The translations under genes were made by a program, and so were the position numbers. A stretch of 64,000 nt of DNA, from positions 1 through 64,000 of the forward strand of contig DALZZF010000014.1 of assembly GCA_031987605.1 (NCBI GenBank). Direction: 5' to 3'. Every line of letters starts with the position of its first letter. The stretch's first letter is position 1. Origin of the DNA: JAFAGO01 sp031987605. GTDB lineage: Bacteria > Bacteroidota > Bacteroidia > Flavobacteriales > Weeksellaceae. A model generated the notes under the pieces. That model was not told the origin of the DNA. It saw only the letters and a program-made list of their open reading frames with translations, and ran no database searches. Shown here one piece after another: positions 26,368 through 34,951 of this stretch.

Positions 26368-26447
26368 TAACACAACAAACGTTCAGCTTCAGTTACAGCT
26401 CTGGTAGTTGTGAAAACATTCAAGGCGGGGCAACTCGCCTTTTTTTT
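26368..26447 (+). ncRNA. Candidate small RNA, about 80 nt, unassigned
   Basis: A consensus -7 box is followed by a compact fold. CACAAC (26371-26376) can pair with GTTGTG (26407-26412). Inside this loop AGCT (about 26386-26389) and AGCT (about 26398-26401) can form a second short helix. A strong terminator follows: an 8-bp stem 26422-26429 with 26434-26441 closed by a GCAA (GNRA) tetraloop and followed by eight Ts. No start codon with a sensible frame lies between promoter and terminator. I cannot match it to a known RNA family. Confidence 0.5.
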
Positions 26448-26690
26448 GATTTATAACTTGCCAAAATATTTCATGAGTACCTTAAAAATATAATACTCCA
26501 CGAATAAAACATTTAGTACCTCAACTATCTTCGGGGATTTTTTATTTTCAAATATTCCGTGAATTCCTTTGAAATAGTAAAAACAGATCAGGAATAAAAC
26601 TTGGGGAAAAAAGACTGAAAAATATATTTCACTTTACTGGAATCACTGTATTTTCAATGTAGGTTTAATACAAAAAAACTCACCACTTTT

Positions 26691-26775
26691 GTCATGCTGA
26701 AAGCATCTCTACAAAGAGAACTTGGACTGAATGTGATTGCTTCGTCGCTTCGTTGCACACATTCCTTGCAATGAC
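26691..26775. repeat. Interspersed repeat core, copy C
   Basis: The segment runs from GTCATGCTGAAAGCATCTC to an inverted CAATGAC end. The 12 bases before it (CCACTTTTGTCA) are identical to those before copy A at 19666. The interior differs between copies. It lies in a 922-bp intergenic stretch (26245-27166) that otherwise contains the small-RNA candidate and another repeat. Confidence 0.5.
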
Positions 26776-26907
26776 AAATGTTGTGTTTAAAGGTTTCTGT
26801 ACATTTATTGATTGAGAAAAAATTATGTGATTTCTATTGATTTTTGAAGGATGTTAAAGTACAGCAGCATATTAATCTTTATTTTTTTGTGATCTCGAAG
26901 AGGTCCT

Positions 26908-27013
26908 ATTTTTATAGAAATCCCTAATGTTCCGATGTAATTCGACCCCTTCGGGGTCGAACAATTCAACAACTCTTATTGTTCTATAAAAATTTGAATC
27001 CTTCGGATTCTCA
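26908..27013. repeat. REP-like repeat with two CTTCGG hairpins
   Basis: A 12-bp inverted repeat, ATTTTTATAGAA (26908-26919) with TTCTATAAAAAT (26982-26993), encloses the palindrome TTCGACCCCTTCGGGGTCGAA (26941-26961, split here as two 10-bp arms around a T). A second hairpin, GAATCCTTCGGATTC, follows at 26997-27011. The layout is that of a non-coding palindromic repeat rather than a single terminator. Confidence 0.6.
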
Positions 27014-27111
27014 TCATCAGTATTAACCAATATTTTTACGTAATCCCCAGATTTTGATCCTGATCCGTGAATAGAGGGAGCACCAAAATCTGCAATTTGT
27101 GCAAAAAGAAA

Positions 27112-27141
27112 AACCCTTCAAATCACAAGATTTAAAGGGTT
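27112..27141 (-). terminator. Terminator of the tRNA-Asp unit
   Basis: A 13-bp stem with one mismatch (27112-27124 with 27129-27141) is followed on the minus strand by a T-rich tract. It lies just downstream of the second tRNA in the direction of transcription. Confidence 0.75.
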
Positions 27142-27166
27142 CTGTAATAATTTGCATTTCTGCCTG

Positions 27167-27240
27167 CGATCCGGACGGGACTCGAACCCGCGACCTCCGC
27201 CGTGACAGGGCGGCATTCTAACCAGCTGAACTACCGGATC
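27167..27240 (-). tRNA. tRNA-Asp (GUC), downstream copy
   Basis: The 74-nt sequence folds as a standard cloverleaf: the acceptor stem is GATCCGG/CCGGATC with discriminator G, the anticodon loop is CTGTCAC (anticodon GTC) and the T loop is TTCGAGT. The 3' CCA is not encoded. It is identical to the copy at 27274-27347 and separated from it by 33 bp, so both are probably cut from one transcript. Confidence 0.97.
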
Positions 27241-27273
27241 AATTTTTTCGAAGTTAAAATTGTAAAACTTTTG

Positions 27274-27347
27274 CGATCCGGACGGGACTCGAACCCGCGA
27301 CCTCCGCCGTGACAGGGCGGCATTCTAACCAGCTGAACTACCGGATC
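27274..27347 (-). tRNA. tRNA-Asp (GUC), upstream copy
   Basis: This is an identical 74-nt tRNA with anticodon GTC and no encoded CCA. It precedes the other copy in transcription direction. The tandem pair looks like a recent duplication. Confidence 0.97.
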
Positions 27348-27426
27348 TTTTACCTTCAGAAATTACTTCCTTTTTGGTGAGTGCAAAAATACAACAATAA
27401 TCGGCACCTGCAAACATTTTCATAAA

Positions 27427-27456
27427 AAAAATGCTTCCCATAGCGGAAAGCATTCA
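27427..27456 (-). terminator. Terminator of trxA
   Basis: An imperfect hairpin (ATGCTTCC with GGAAAGCAT, one bulge) flanked by A/T runs lies 20 bp after the trxA stop codon. On the minus strand it ends in a run of eight Ts. Confidence 0.75.
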
Positions 27457-27475
27457 TTTTCAATATATTTTTTTC

Positions 27476-27793
27476 TTACAAATGTGCAGACAGTTTTTCG
27501 GCGATCACTTCTTTTGGAGCAACGCCTACAATTTTATCCACAACTTCCCCATTCTTAAAAATAAGAACGGTAGGAATATTACGGATTCCGTAGTCTACGG
27601 AAACCTGCTGATTATTGTCCACATCCACTTTTCCTACTACTGCTTTTCCGTCGAAATCATTCGCTACTTCTTCAATGATCGGTCCAAGCATTCTGCATGG
27701 TCCGCACCAAACTGCCCAAAAATCTACCAAAACAGGTTTGTCCGAATTCAATACCACCTCCTGAAAAGAGTTATCTGTAATTTCTAATGCCAT
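27476..27793 (-). CDS. trxA: Thioredoxin
   Basis: This small cytosolic dithiol oxidoreductase of 105 residues has the standard active site WCGPC (Cys30 and Cys33) and a conserved cis-proline in IPTVLIF near residue 75. It has no signal peptide and no fused domain, so this is the housekeeping type reduced by thioredoxin reductase. The gene is monocistronic with its own terminator. A TAAATTTG box lies about 40 bp upstream of the start. Confidence 0.95.
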   Translation of the reverse strand: MALEITDNSFQEVVLNSDKPVLVDFWAVWCGPCRMLGPIIEEVANDFDGKAVVGKVDVDNNQQVSVDYGIRNIPTVLIFKNGEVVDKIVGVAPKEVIAEKLSAHL

Positions 27794-27872
27794 TTTTAAT
27801 AATTTAATTTGTTTCTTATTTATCTCTTATTCTATGCAAATTTACAAAAAACCTGCAATGCATAAGATTTGT

Positions 27873-29045
27873 TTATCTATGCTCCAGATTTGTTTTTTCT
27901 ATAACTTCGGAAGGGGAAATTTCTTTTAATGCCTTCACCAAAAGATCAATTTCATGTTTGGTAGTCAAATGACTGAAGGAAATCCGCAATGGTGTAGTAT
28001 TTTCCCTCTCTTCTTCGCTCAATACCATCATCATTACCATTGAAGGTTTATTGGCTCCGGAAGAGCACGCACTTCCCTGAGAAACCGCAACACCCTTCAT
28101 ATCCAGTTGCAGTCCGATTAACGGATCCTTAAAGGGCAAAAGCGCACTGAGAACGGTATATAAACTTTCAGGTTCTGCACTTCTTCCATTAAATTTAATT
28201 CCGGGAATTTCTTTTGTAAGCTGTTCTATTGCGTATTTTTTGATTTCTTTGATGTGATGAGAATATTCATCCAAATTCGTTATCGCCAACTCGAATGCTT
28301 TTCCCATTCCGGCAATTCCGCAAACGTTTTCGGTTCCGGCACGCAAAGCTCTCTCTTGCGGTCCTCCCGTAATAATCCCTTTCAGACCTGTTGCTTTACG
28401 GATAAAAGCAAACCCTGCACCTTTCGGACCGTGAAATTTATGGGCACTGCAGGAGGCAAAATCCAAGTGAATATCCGAAAAATCCAGATTGAGGTGAGCG
28501 ACTGTTTGAACGGTATCTGAATGAAACAAAGCGCCATACATCTTACAAAGTTCGGCTACTTTTTTAATATCCAGAATATTCCCGATTTCGTTGTTGGCAT
28601 GCATTAATGTAACCAGCGTTTTTTTGTCCGATGATTTTAATGCTTCTTCAATTGCCTCAATCTCGATGTCCCCTTTTTCATTCGGACGAAGATATTTTAC
28701 TTCCACTCCTCTTCGGTTTTTCATATCCATCACCGATTCTGCCACGCATTTATGCTCGAGTGGAGAAGTGATAATGCGCTCCACACCAAGATGATATACC
28801 GCGGATTTAATAATCATATTGTTGGACTCGGTTCCGCAAGAAGTAAAAATAATTTCCGCGGGCGTGACTTTTAAAGATTCTGCAATTTCCCTCCGAACTT
28901 TTTCGAGGAGGGTTTTGGCTTCCTGTCCGAAACTGTGCGTAGAGGAAGGATTGCCATAATTGAATTTTAAAACACCCACCATTTCGTCGATAACTTCCGG
29001 TGCAAGAGGTGTAGTTGCCGCGTTGTCAAGATAAACTCTTTCCAT
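27873..29045 (-). CDS. Cysteine desulfurase (NifS/IscS class, PLP-dependent)
   Basis: The enzyme removes sulfur from cysteine as a protein persulfide for iron-sulfur clusters, thiouridine or other thiocofactors. The 390-residue aminotransferase-fold protein starts with YLDNAATTPL, has the PLP lysine in SAHKFHGPKG (about 205) and a catalytic-loop Cys in SQGSACSSG (about 325). The loop and length place it in group I (IscS/NifS). No iscU or iscA gene is adjacent, which leaves its partner open. It is on the same strand as trxA, 79 bp upstream of it. Confidence 0.9.
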   Translation of the reverse strand: MERVYLDNAATTPLAPEVIDEMVGVLKFNYGNPSSTHSFGQEAKTLLEKVRREIAESLKVTPAEIIFTSCGTESNNMIIKSAVYHLGVERIITSPLEHKCVAESVMDMKNRRGVEVKYLRPNEKGDIEIEAIEEALKSSDKKTLVTLMHANNEIGNILDIKKVAELCKMYGALFHSDTVQTVAHLNLDFSDIHLDFASCSAHKFHGPKGAGFAFIRKATGLKGIITGGPQERALRAGTENVCGIAGMGKAFELAITNLDEYSHHIKEIKKYAIEQLTKEIPGIKFNGRSAEPESLYTVLSALLPFKDPLIGLQLDMKGVAVSQGSACSSGANKPSMVMMMVLSEEERENTTPLRISFSHLTTKHEIDLLVKALKEISPSEVIEKTNLEHR

Positions 29046-29074
29046 TTTAACTTTGCTGATTAGAAAATACGAAA

Positions 29075-29662
29075 TTAGTGAAAAAATCGGAAATGACTTT
29101 CGTCAGCAAAATTAAGCATCTGTTTGTCGCCTTCCGTATCGCCAAACGCAATTTTTTTATCAAATTTTTCGCCTTCAATAGCGGTTTTAATGCGGTTTAC
29201 CTTTTCGATGCCGTTGCAATTTTTTGTGGTGAAATTTCCAGTGAAAATCCCGTTCACAAATTCAGCTTCGGTCGCCAGAAGTTTCATCTGGAATTTTTCG
29301 GCAAAAGGTTTTACCCAAATATCCAAAGATGCTGTTATGATGTAACTTTCCGTGGTTTTATGGTCGATATTATTAATAAAATCCAATGCATTGCGGCGGA
29401 TGATTTCCGGGTAATAGGCATCAAAAAAACGTTCAGACTGCCGATTGATAAAGTCTTTTCTCTGCCCTTTCAGAATAGAGGACACAAAACTTTTTTTCAC
29501 CTTTTCGGCATCGGCAAGTTTTAATTTTAATAGAATAAAAAGCGGAATATGTTTAATGAACTGTATGCTGTATTTTGAAGGATTAAAAAATCGAAGATAC
29601 AGAAACATGGTGTCCTTATCGGTCAAAGTTCCATCAAAATCAAAGAGATACAGTTTTTTCAT
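29075..29662 (-). CDS. HAD-IB family phosphatase
   Basis: This haloacid-dehalogenase-fold hydrolase of 195 residues has the catalytic motif I FDFDGTLTD (Asp at about 6 and 8), motif II ITAS (about 94) and motif III GDTEGD (about 170). The helical cap after motif I is of the SerB-like type seen in HAD-IB enzymes that act on phosphoserine, phospholipids or lysophosphatidate. The frame is open for 19 codons further upstream, but the ATG at 29662 gives the normal family start. It precedes the desulfurase gene by 29 bp. Substrate unknown. Confidence 0.82.
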   Translation of the reverse strand: MKKLYLFDFDGTLTDKDTMFLYLRFFNPSKYSIQFIKHIPLFILLKLKLADAEKVKKSFVSSILKGQRKDFINRQSERFFDAYYPEIIRRNALDFINNIDHKTTESYIITASLDIWVKPFAEKFQMKLLATEAEFVNGIFTGNFTTKNCNGIEKVNRIKTAIEGEKFDKKIAFGDTEGDKQMLNFADESHFRFFH

Positions 29663-29770
29663 CGTGAGGACAAAAATAGAAAAAAAACGTTTTAAAAAAA
29701 ATAAAAATATCGCCTTCAATATCTATTGAATGCAAGTGTTTATGAAATGATCATTGAAACAACCTAATCA

Positions 29771-30985
29771 TCACAAAAATTTTGGTCCTATTTTTTGATG
29801 TAACAAAAATAAAAGGATTCCAATCATAATTATCACCGAAGCCAAAAGCAATCCATAAGCGGAAAATATAAAAGGGATTGTACTTGGAAATAGTCCCGAA
29901 AAGGCAAGAATACATTCATTCAACACAATGCCAAAAACCAAACTATACAGTGATATTTTAGTGATACTGTTAATTTTAGACTGATAGCCAAGAATTTTCC
30001 AGACTAAGAAAAGGCTAATTCCGACCAAAAGAACGAGATGCAAATAAGCGATAATAATATTGATATTATTGAAGGCATAAGCTCCGAAAACGGGTATTGC
30101 AGAAGCAAACTGACATATAAATTTCAAGAGGAAAGAAATGCCTACAATTGGCAAGATAAAATTCTGCGCCGGATGGAAATTGTTCTTTATTTCTATCCAC
30201 TTCCCTTTTAAAATTAACCAAAATTTCAATGCCCCATAGAACTGAATCAACGCTATTAGAAGAAAAGGAAGAAACCAGTCTTTCAGGCTATTTATCCAAA
30301 GAATCGATAATCCATATCCTAAAAATGTTCCGATAAATAGGCAATTGAAAATAATTTTATTTTGCTTCTCCGGAATATGAATACCATATTTTTTTAGTGA
30401 GAATAACAATATTCCAATGCATGAAAAAAGAAAAAATCCATTATACTGATAATGCAGATAAAAATAAGTGGAAGCCCGATAAAGGTCGGCAAACTCATCC
30501 TTTCGTGAAGAAAGATAAGCCAACCCGAAAATTCCGATAGCAGAAAATGTGGCGAAAAAAGCACCAGCACGCAACCACTTTACGGGCAAATCAGAATTCC
30601 CTTTTGTATCCTTCAGCAAAAATAAAAAATAGGCAAATCCTGTAAAAAGGACAACGGCGGAACATGCGATGGACAACCCATAATAACCACCGTAAAGAAA
30701 ACTGAACAGCATCCCGAAAGAACCTACCTGATTGAAAACCATTAAAATCTGATATTTCCTAAGGGAAATATGAGGATACCTGCTTTTCAGAAAATCTGCC
30801 ACAAAAAGATAAATAGACGCCGAAACCCAGCCGTAAAATGCAAAATGAGAATGTGATTCCTGCATGAATTTCTGAGAAAATCCCGGAAGTGAGAAAGCTA
30901 AATTATAGCGCATCATCACCCCCAAAACCGATACAATAAGAAAATTGAAAAGGCATATTTTAATCCAGATTCCAATGTTTTTCAT
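29771..30985 (-). CDS. Polytopic membrane protein of the NO cluster, heme-copper-oxidase/NnrS-like, unassigned
   Basis: This 404-residue protein has about 12 transmembrane helices and almost no loops. Two histidine-bearing helices stand out: ESHSHFAFYGW (about 43-53) and FYLHYQYNGFF (about 172-182). Such His pairs within membrane helices can bind heme or copper, as in heme-copper oxidases and NnrS. It is the last gene of the nitrite/NO island, 19 bp after a 73-aa gene and in the same direction. The closest guess is a heme/copper protein that helps denitrification, but the full set of HCO ligands is not present and I do not assign a function. Confidence 0.65.
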   Translation of the reverse strand: MKNIGIWIKICLFNFLIVSVLGVMMRYNLAFSLPGFSQKFMQESHSHFAFYGWVSASIYLFVADFLKSRYPHISLRKYQILMVFNQVGSFGMLFSFLYGGYYGLSIACSAVVLFTGFAYFLFLLKDTKGNSDLPVKWLRAGAFFATFSAIGIFGLAYLSSRKDEFADLYRASTYFYLHYQYNGFFLFSCIGILLFSLKKYGIHIPEKQNKIIFNCLFIGTFLGYGLSILWINSLKDWFLPFLLIALIQFYGALKFWLILKGKWIEIKNNFHPAQNFILPIVGISFLLKFICQFASAIPVFGAYAFNNINIIIAYLHLVLLVGISLFLVWKILGYQSKINSITKISLYSLVFGIVLNECILAFSGLFPSTIPFIFSAYGLLLASVIIMIGILLFLLHQKIGPKFL

Positions 30986-31004
30986 GGCCTTCTTTCCGGA
31001 AATT

Positions 31005-31226
31005 TTACTTTCTCTCTAAGGTATCGCATTTCACGGTATCTCCGGTTTTGATCACGGAAATATCCTGATATTTCACCATTCCTTTACTAACTTCTTCAAA
31101 CTGTCTGGCTTTTTTGTCTGCATATTCTGGGGTGTAGCCAACGCCCATGATTACTTTATGTCCCTCACAAATTCCCATTGCTAGATAAAGACTTTCTCCT
31201 CTTTTTGGTGTTGTATTTTCGTTCAT
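31005..31226 (-). CDS. Small conserved-looking protein of unknown function
   Basis: The 73-residue cytosolic protein has no membrane or signal segment. It contains MGICEGHKVIMGVGY (residues 17-31), with a Cys and His close together, and a charged helix (about 38-50). It is not recognised as any family. It sits between the truncated haemoglobin and the polytopic membrane protein in one run of minus-strand genes with gaps of about 20-30 bp. It is therefore probably co-expressed with NO-related genes. Confidence 0.6.
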   Translation of the reverse strand: MNENTTPKRGESLYLAMGICEGHKVIMGVGYTPEYADKKARQFEEVSKGMVKYQDISVIKTGDTVKCDTLERK

Positions 31227-31258
31227 TTTTTTATCTTAAAATTTAAAATCTTCTTTTC

Positions 31259-31654
31259 TCATTGTCGTCCATCTTTTTCGATATTGAACAGCATCAGCCG
31301 TGCGATATTTTCAGCACGGATAATGGCTTCGTCAGTTTTGTCCCCTTCAAAAAGTTCATAAACGGTTTCTGTAAAGAGTTTTTTCCAGGCAGAAAACTCT
31401 ACTTCGGTCATAGGGGTAATTCTGCCGAGCTCCACATGCTTTTTCATGGGGTTTCCGTCGAAACTTTTTTCTCCCAATAGAATGCTTGACCAGAACGCGT
31501 ACATCACCGGAAGATGTTTGCTCCAATCTACTTTTGCCACACGATCGAAAATATGTCCAATCTTAGGGTCTATTTTAACCTTATCATAAAAGGTATCGAC
31601 GAGGCGCACAATATCTTCTCGTGTTTTAATATCGTTTTTCACTTCATTATTCAT
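31259..31654 (-). CDS. Group III truncated haemoglobin
   Basis: This heme protein of 131 residues probably binds O2 or NO and may detoxify NO. The proximal histidine is in KKHVELG (His73), following a Trp-containing helix YAFWSSILLG, as in group III (Ctb-like) globins. The length is usual for the group. Its start codon lies 8 bp inside the upstream DUF488 gene, so the two are translationally coupled. The location next to norZ, ric and hemerythrin supports a role in NO handling. Confidence 0.85.
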   Translation of the reverse strand: MNNEVKNDIKTREDIVRLVDTFYDKVKIDPKIGHIFDRVAKVDWSKHLPVMYAFWSSILLGEKSFDGNPMKKHVELGRITPMTEVEFSAWKKLFTETVYELFEGDKTDEAIIRAENIARLMLFNIEKDGRQ

Positions 31655-32006
31655 CTTTCAGAATTTGTTCCACATATTTTTTCAAAATAATGGGATGGCA
31701 GTGCTGCTCATCTTTTTCAGCAAAAAGAAAGGTAACCCTTTCCTGTTTTTTCAGGCGGTCGGCAAAGGGTCGTACGGCAGCATTGTTTCTCAATTCTACA
31801 AGATATTTTTCCGTAAATTCCTGCCACAGTGTGGGATCATGATGAAACCATTTCCGGAGTTCTGTGGAAGGCGCCGTATCTTTTTCCCATTCATCTAAAT
31901 GCGCCTCTTCTTTGGAAATTCCGCGTGGCCAGATGCGGTCTACCAATACCCGATAGCCGTCCTCGGGCGAGAATGTTTCATAAATGCGTTTTAGTAGGAT
32001 TTCCAT
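31647..32006 (-). CDS. DUF488 family protein
   Basis: The 119-residue protein shows the DUF488 hallmarks DRIWPRGISKE (about 22-32) and LRKWFHHDP with WQEFTEKY (about 50-70). It ends in a region with VTFLFAEKDEQHCH. Members are widespread small proteins with no settled function; several lie beside globins, hemerythrins or nitrite/NO genes. It overlaps the truncated haemoglobin gene by 8 bp. A 21-bp inverted repeat (32097-32117) lies about 90 bp upstream. Confidence 0.82.
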   Translation of the reverse strand: MEILLKRIYETFSPEDGYRVLVDRIWPRGISKEEAHLDEWEKDTAPSTELRKWFHHDPTLWQEFTEKYLVELRNNAAVRPFADRLKKQERVTFLFAEKDEQHCHPIILKKYVEQILKDE

Positions 32007-32096
32007 TTTTTATTATTTTACTATTCTTGTTATTCTTCGTAAGGAGTATTTTTAATCTGTCGAATGATCAATGATTCTCAGATTTCCTTGTCAAGA

Positions 32097-32117
32097 TACT
32101 TATTCTGAATATAAGTA
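32097..32117. promoter_or_regulatory. Inverted repeat upstream of the DUF488-globin unit
   Basis: TACTTATTC is followed by GAATATAAGTA, an imperfect dyad (two extra bases in one arm). It lies about 90 bp before the DUF488 start codon. It could be an operator for an NO- or oxygen-responsive regulator; this is inference. Confidence 0.35.
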
Positions 32118-32177
32118 ACACTGATAATATGTCATTTTTTCAACCCAATACGCGCTCAAAAATCTCTCTCCAAAGAT

Positions 32178-32630
32178 CTATTTCCAGAATTCATCGAAAT
32201 AATCATCCTCTTCTTTGTGGTGATTTTTTTCCAAATAAGTTCCAATTTTTTCCAATTCTGCTTCGGATAAATTTTGCTCATAGTCCGGAAAAACCACACG
32301 TTCCTCAAAACGGATGTGGCGATGAAGGGCGTTTGCAAAATCCAGTAAAAACTGCGGATTCTCTGATTCATTGATCTTTAAGATCAAATTCCTCATCTCC
32401 TGATGTTCTTTCTCCATCTGTTTGTAAAGAACTTCGCTTTTCACTTCTGGCAATACCTCATCTTCGGTTTCAAAATGCTTTTCCAAATGATTCTTCCAGA
32501 AAAAATTGATATAATCGCGGATTCGGTGATAAGAAATTTCTTTTTTTATCCCTTGTAGAATCTTCCAGCTACAGAGCAGCCCAAAATGATGATCTTGGGA
32601 AAGTGGTACTAAGTTTTTGTTTCTTTTCAT
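32178..32630 (-). CDS. Hemerythrin-domain protein
   Basis: The 150-residue four-helix bundle carries the diiron ligands expected of HHE proteins. They are a His pair near the start (SQDHHFGLL), HLEKHFETEDEVL, a later KEHQEMRN, and HRHIRFEERVVFP. It may sense or store O2 or NO, or repair iron centres. It lies downstream of norZ but beyond norZ's terminator, so it may have its own promoter or depend on readthrough. The related two-domain Ric protein is encoded at 34952-35680. Confidence 0.85.
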   Translation of the reverse strand: MKRNKNLVPLSQDHHFGLLCSWKILQGIKKEISYHRIRDYINFFWKNHLEKHFETEDEVLPEVKSEVLYKQMEKEHQEMRNLILKINESENPQFLLDFANALHRHIRFEERVVFPDYEQNLSEAELEKIGTYLEKNHHKEEDDYFDEFWK

Positions 32631-32647
32631 TTCATTAAGGTAAGAAA

Positions 32648-32680
32648 AAGAACCGCCGCCGTTAGAAAACAGCAGTTCTT
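32648..32680 (-). terminator. Terminator of the ric-norZ unit
   Basis: An 11-bp stem with two G-U pairs (32648-32658 with 32670-32680) is followed on the minus strand by a T-rich run. It lies just past the norZ stop codon at 32696. Confidence 0.75.
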
Positions 32681-32695
32681 CCGTTTAAATATGGA

Positions 32696-34939
32696 TTATC
32701 TTTTTCCCTTTAAAGACCAACCGGTTTTAAGTCCAATGATGAAAATCACCAGCAGCAGCTCTCCCACTGCAAGCAAAATATCACCAGGAACCCTTAGCCA
32801 GCGTAACGTATGCATGATATCCGTTTGCATGAATTCGGCAGAACGTGCATACCAATAGCCTTCTTTTATGGATGCTGCGGCTTGCATAATCCCGATGGGC
32901 AACAAACTGATGGTTACCATGACCAGCAATCCTATATTGGTGAGCCAGAATGCCCATCCGATGAGTTTATCATTCCATTGGCGATCCGGATACAAACCTC
33001 TTAGCATAAAAAGCATCAGTCCAATACCCAAAATACCATACACTCCGAAAAGAGCCGCGTGCCCATGGACTGCCGTGGTATTCAATCCCTGAATATAATA
33101 GAGCGCAATGGGCGGATTAATGGCAAACCCGAAAATCCCCGCCCCTAGAAAATTCCAAAAGCACATCGCAATAAAACAGTAAATGGGCCACTTGTAAGCT
33201 TTAATCCATTTTGTGGATTTGCTGAGCTGATAATTCTGGTACGCTTCAAATCCAATCAGCACCAAGGGAACAATTTCCAACGCACTAAATGTGGCTCCCA
33301 ACGCCAATACCGCCGTAGGCGTAGCACTGAAATACAAATGGTGAAAAGTACCGACAATACCACCTGCTAAAAAGATAATGGTCGAAAACAAAACAGCATT
33401 CGTAGCAGATTTAAGTTTGAGCAGCCCTAGCCTTGTAAAGAGGAACGCTGCTACTACGGTGGCAAAAACTTCAAAGAAACCTTCTACCCAAAGGTGCACC
33501 ACCCACCAACGCCAATACTCAGCAATTGCCATGTGCGTTTGTCTTCCGTACATTAATCCCGCACCGTAAAAAAGAGCGATGGCAACGGCAGATAGTGTAA
33601 ACAATAAAAGCAGATGACGGTCGCCGTCTTTCTTTCTCAGTGCTGGCAATAATGCTCTTACCATTAAAACTAACCATAAAATAAGTCCAACTAAAAGCAA
33701 AATCTGCCATACCCTTCCGAGTTCCACATATTCATAACCGGAATGTCCCCAAAGAAAATTATCTACATAACCTAATTTTTGCATCACGCCCAGCCATTGA
33801 CCGGCTAGGGAACCAAGAACTACGATCAGCAATGCACCGAAAAGAATGTTTACCCCCAATTTCTGATATTTGGGCTCATAGCCTGAAACTGCAGGAGCAA
33901 TGTAAAGTCCCGTGGCCAGCCACGAAGTCGCGATCCAAAAAATGGCCAACTGAACATGCCAGCTTCTAGAAACGGATTGTGGGAAAAACTGATCGAGCGG
34001 CAAACCATAAAAAGCACTTCCCTCTACACCATAATGCGCTGTAATGACGCCTGACAGCATTTGTACCAAAATTAGCAATGCTACTACCCAAATGTATTTC
34101 AAGGTTGCTCTCATAGAAGGAGTTGGCGTCATATTTCTGAGTGGATCCTCCAGAGGAAGCGTTTCACTAATCTCTTCTTCTTTGTTTCTTGCGTGGTAAA
34201 AAACTAGTAGCCCAACACAAGCCAGCAGCATCAGCACACTGAAACCAGACCATAGATGCAAAGATGTAGGCGGTGTATTCCCAATGAGCTCGTCGTGTGG
34301 CCAGTTGTTGGTATATGACACGTCATCACCAGGCCGATCGGTAATACAAACCCACGCCGTCCAAGAGAAAAATGCGTTCATTTTGGCCATCCGTTCTGCG
34401 GTTTTCACCGTATTTTTCGGAATAGCATAATGATCGCGCAGCTGATCCATCTCCGAACCGTTCATGAAAATCTTAGCATAATACTGCGCTAATTCTTTTT
34501 GAACTTTTGCACGCTCAGGAGAAATCACGATGGTTTTCGTGGCTTCATCCAATGTATTGGTACGCAATTCTTTCCGAAGTAGAACTTGATATTTTGCTTG
34601 TTCGGCATCGGGAAGTGTGGCGTAGTTTTTCCCCTCTTTTTTGGCGAGCTCTTCGAGCAGAAGCAAAGATTCTCGGTGAAGATAATCCGCACTCCAGTCT
34701 GGTGCAATATAGGCACCGTGCCCCCAGATACTTCCTACCGTCTGCCCACCAATGGACTGCCATACATTCTGCCCGTCTTTAATATCCTGTCCTGTAGTTA
34801 CAACGGTTCCATCGGTCGTAACCACTTTATCGGGAACAGGCGGAATTTTGCGGTAAATCTCGGTTCCGAAGAAAATGAGGATGGCAAAAGAACCAATAAT
34901 TACTGCTGCCAACCAGGTCCATAGTTTTTTAGGTGTCAT
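32696..34939 (-). CDS. norZ: Quinol-dependent nitric oxide reductase (qNOR)
   Basis: qNOR reduces NO to N2O with electrons from menaquinol in the inner membrane. The 747-residue protein starts with a membrane helix and a periplasmic extension of about 200 residues (GQNVWQSIGGQTVGSIWGHG), typical of qNOR rather than cNOR. A 12-helix heme-copper core follows. His ligands are visible in HLWSGFS, SRSWHVQLAIFW, WWVVHLWVEGFFEV (His and Glu of the FeB site), FHHLYF and TTAVHGHAALFG. No norC gene is present, in agreement. It is 12 bp downstream of ric and shares its promoter. It completes the NirK-to-N2O branch. Confidence 0.93.
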   Translation of the reverse strand: MTPKKLWTWLAAVIIGSFAILIFFGTEIYRKIPPVPDKVVTTDGTVVTTGQDIKDGQNVWQSIGGQTVGSIWGHGAYIAPDWSADYLHRESLLLLEELAKKEGKNYATLPDAEQAKYQVLLRKELRTNTLDEATKTIVISPERAKVQKELAQYYAKIFMNGSEMDQLRDHYAIPKNTVKTAERMAKMNAFFSWTAWVCITDRPGDDVSYTNNWPHDELIGNTPPTSLHLWSGFSVLMLLACVGLLVFYHARNKEEEISETLPLEDPLRNMTPTPSMRATLKYIWVVALLILVQMLSGVITAHYGVEGSAFYGLPLDQFFPQSVSRSWHVQLAIFWIATSWLATGLYIAPAVSGYEPKYQKLGVNILFGALLIVVLGSLAGQWLGVMQKLGYVDNFLWGHSGYEYVELGRVWQILLLVGLILWLVLMVRALLPALRKKDGDRHLLLLFTLSAVAIALFYGAGLMYGRQTHMAIAEYWRWWVVHLWVEGFFEVFATVVAAFLFTRLGLLKLKSATNAVLFSTIIFLAGGIVGTFHHLYFSATPTAVLALGATFSALEIVPLVLIGFEAYQNYQLSKSTKWIKAYKWPIYCFIAMCFWNFLGAGIFGFAINPPIALYYIQGLNTTAVHGHAALFGVYGILGIGLMLFMLRGLYPDRQWNDKLIGWAFWLTNIGLLVMVTISLLPIGIMQAAASIKEGYWYARSAEFMQTDIMHTLRWLRVPGDILLAVGELLLVIFIIGLKTGWSLKGKR

Positions 34940-34951
34940 ATTTTCGAAAAT

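Noticed and set aside
27112..27347. Tandem 74-bp repeats considered as a mobile element or CRISPR-like array
   Set aside because: They are two complete tRNA-Asp genes with cloverleaf structure.
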